A stretch of DNA of 64,000 nucleotides. Source: Phoronis australis (Eukaryota; Phoronida; Phoronidae). The notes below the pieces were generated by a model. That model saw only the letters and a program-made list of their open reading frames with translations, had not been told where the DNA came from and ran no database searches. Position numbers and translations under genes: made by a program. Positions 62,109 to 64,000 of this stretch are shown here, piece by piece. How positions within the stretch are numbered: position 1 is the stretch's first letter; the number at the start of each line of letters is the position of its first letter. The DNA is taken from contig NMRA01000625.1 in NCBI GenBank assembly GCA_002633005.1, positions 178,895 through 242,894 of the forward strand, read 5' to 3'.

Positions 62109-62881
62109 CTGAAAAAAAGTAAAATCCTTCTCTGATACATTTTCATTAAAAACTAACAATAGAGAATTAATTCTAATTAGTCATAAACCAAACCAAAGTA
62201 CATGAAACTTCTTTTTGAAGAAACTTCTTTCAACAAGACATTTTAACAGACGATTAAAAGACTTTCAAGTTCCGCTGTCACATCAGATGAATTCCTAACC
62301 AAAACATGTTGGTGTTTAAACACTTTCTACCACATTCCAGTGTCCACTCCAATCTTGAGTCATTGCCAAATGAGCCAGGAACACAAGTCGTAAGATATGC
62401 GTATATGCATCATTTTCAAATTCGCAGTTTAGGGTTGGTCAACATTAAGAGAAACATTTTATGAGATTAGGGGGCCTAATTTGATTTTTTTATTTTTAGC
62501 CAACAAAACAACGTGAAACAACTTTAATTAATTTTTGAATTTCCGGTGCTCAAAACTAAATAAGTGAACTTTCAAAAATGGTTTTAAAAGAAAAGAGACA
62601 CGGATTGAAAAATAGTCATCTTCTACGTGTACTTGACATTTCAAGTAAAAAGAAAGATTTATCTTAGAACAAGATGTCCATTTTTAAATTAAAGGAGTCT
62701 ATATAAGGAGTTGATAAATAACACAAGAAGCACACAGCAAAAATATATCCAAAAATCACCATAACACAACAGTTACTGCAGTGCTTTGTGAATACCGTAA
62801 TCGTTCGGGTTAACGCCCATGCTCAGTTAACCGCCCACCCCTACTTTAGGTGGATTTTCGATTTAACAAGGAGGTGCTTAC

Positions 62882-63556
62882 TAAATAATCTTCTTCACAA
62901 TAAACTTTTCCATGTACATTGTAGAATGCTTTCCCTCGTAATGTTCGACCTGAAATAGTAGGCATTCGTGTAAAACACGCGAGGTGGCCACAGGTGGCGT
63001 GCAGATCAGACTTACATTTCCACACCTGTTTAAGAATTACATATTTATACACAATCAGGAGTTCAAGGGAGAGATGCCCACTACTAAGTCTGATTGGATT
63101 TCTGTATTCGACCTGTGGTCCTGATTGCTCAGTGGACTAGAGTGTCTGCACGGTTAGCAGGAGATCCCAAGTTCGAGACCCGGTCGGGGGCAGAAATCTG
63201 TTCAGAGTTGATGCAGCCACAGGTGGCGTGCTGACCAGCCTTAGGTTTACAATTCAAGTAAAACATAGTTGCATCAACGACGATTAGTTTAAATCTAAGT
63301 CTTCATAAAGATAGTGTCCAGAATCCTCGATGGATTCAATTAATCTCTTGAGCAAAATATTTCCCTTTTCTTAAGTTCACAAACAGTGTCCAAAAACACG
63401 CCTCATTTGACCAGTAAGGCAACTGCATTCATTTGTATCAGGTTTCCGACTTACCACATGAACAGCAGACAAAGCAGGTTGAGTGGTACAAGTTACCCAT
63501 GGCCTGGCACGCTTCTGTAGCACCAGTCACTGTCTCACCACAGTGGTAGCACTGGC
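62882..63556 (-). CDS. LIM zinc-binding domain, two exons of a gene continuing beyond the window
   Basis: Exons 63455-63556 and 62882-62949 join in phase to one complete LIM domain: CYHC, His-x2-Cys (HSTC), CFVCCSC, and CEED, with spacings of 18 and 17 residues as the LIM consensus requires. The wording (ACQAMGNLYHSTCF, LRGKAFYNVHGKVYCEEDYL) is closest to the first LIM domain of the Ajuba/LIMD1/WTIP family, but no second or third LIM domain follows. After EEDYL the exon ends at a good donor in phase 0, whereas the next exon recognised downstream (62000-62108) needs phase 2. Either a small exon is missing between them, or this is a separate gene; unspliced, the frame stops after 11 more codons. 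The 5' part lies outside the window. Confidence 0.8.
63106..63240 (+). mobile_element. tRNA-like SINE fragment of a second type
   Basis: GATTGCTCAGTGGACTAGAG and AAGTTCGAGACCCGG resemble A and B boxes. The acceptor arms do not pair well, so it is a SINE head and not a tRNA gene. The following CCACAGGTGGCGTGC is also found at 62,989-63,003. Confidence 0.6.
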
Positions 63557-64000
63557 CTGTAACAGACAACAGATAGAGTGAAAAAACACATAGTGAACAC
63601 CACACAATATCGCCATCCAGTGACATTGCCCATTTAGTCATGTAAGTGTATCAGGAAATATCCCTTGAACATAGTTTGCAGGAACTGAAACTTTATGCCT
63701 TAGTTTGAAGAAATAATGAATTTCCAATTCTTCCAAGCCCACAAATCACACTTATTTTGACTACCGTAAGTAATTTGAGACCAATTTCATCACTTAAATA
63801 AAAACGGTTTTGACACAAAGCATGGGTTTAATGCAGCTTCAAATATCTGGTGATGAATTTTGTAACATTGTTTAGTAATGTTTGATGAAAGAGATAACTG
63901 TACAAAATGTAAACGTTTCACAACAAAGTTTGAAAAAGGGCAAAGTTTAGATTTAATTGAGATAAAGCATGCCTTTACTTTAACCTTTATGAATATTTTA

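Noticed and set aside
62338-62360. A 23-base exon that would join the LIM exons to the EF-hand gene in phase
   Set aside because: Its acceptor and donor are weak and such a small exon can be found by chance; not used in the gene model.
63106-63240. tRNA gene
   Set aside because: A and B box-like motifs exist but the acceptor stem halves do not pair; it fits a SINE head better.

Overview
This is a window of an animal nuclear genome. Genes are split into many short exons with GT/AG introns of a few hundred to about 2,000 bases, DNA is AT-rich, and introns and spacers are full of short inverted-repeat elements, tRNA-derived SINEs and minisatellites. The gene set (VPS33A, RPUSD2, a CUB serine protease, an LRR-Ig membrane receptor, an EF-hand protein and a LIM domain of the Ajuba/LIMD1 type) fits a marine invertebrate bilaterian; I cannot place it more narrowly. 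All genes except the LRR-Ig receptor lie on the minus strand. All exon boundaries were read by eye from GT/AG sites, reading phase and remembered family sequences.

Layout: 1-4,100 has no recognisable gene. 4,568-17,268 (-) is a complete 16-exon VPS33A (613 aa). 17,269-19,815 is repeat-rich spacer. 19,816-25,861 (-) is a complete nine-exon secreted CUB, clip-like, serine protease (410 aa). 28,004-28,386 (-) is a possible small unrecognised gene. 29,305-36,855 (-) is a complete nine-exon RPUSD2 pseudouridine synthase. 37,300-41,938 is spacer with transposon remnants. 41,939-43,700 (+) is the main exon of an LRR-Ig transmembrane receptor whose first exon was not found. 46,931-62,108 (-) is a 13-exon gene for an acidic protein with four EF-hands. 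62,882-63,556 (-) holds two exons that together make one LIM domain, at the edge of the window.

The genes form no operon or pathway. VPS33A acts in endosome and lysosome tethering, RPUSD2 in RNA modification, and the protease and LRR-Ig protein act outside the cell or at its surface.

The most unusual signal is that the terminal coding exons of both VPS33A and RPUSD2 sit in minisatellites whose repeat unit contains the 3' splice acceptor. In VPS33A five 39-bp units (13 codons, no stop) give four AG acceptors in the same phase. In RPUSD2 three 67-bp units downstream of the real exon each keep an AG acceptor. Both arrays could produce variable C-termini. Other points are a 240-bp foldback element in the 3' region of the LRR-Ig gene, a roughly 245-bp MITE family with about nine copies, and an unrecognised EF-hand protein that may be joined to a LIM domain.
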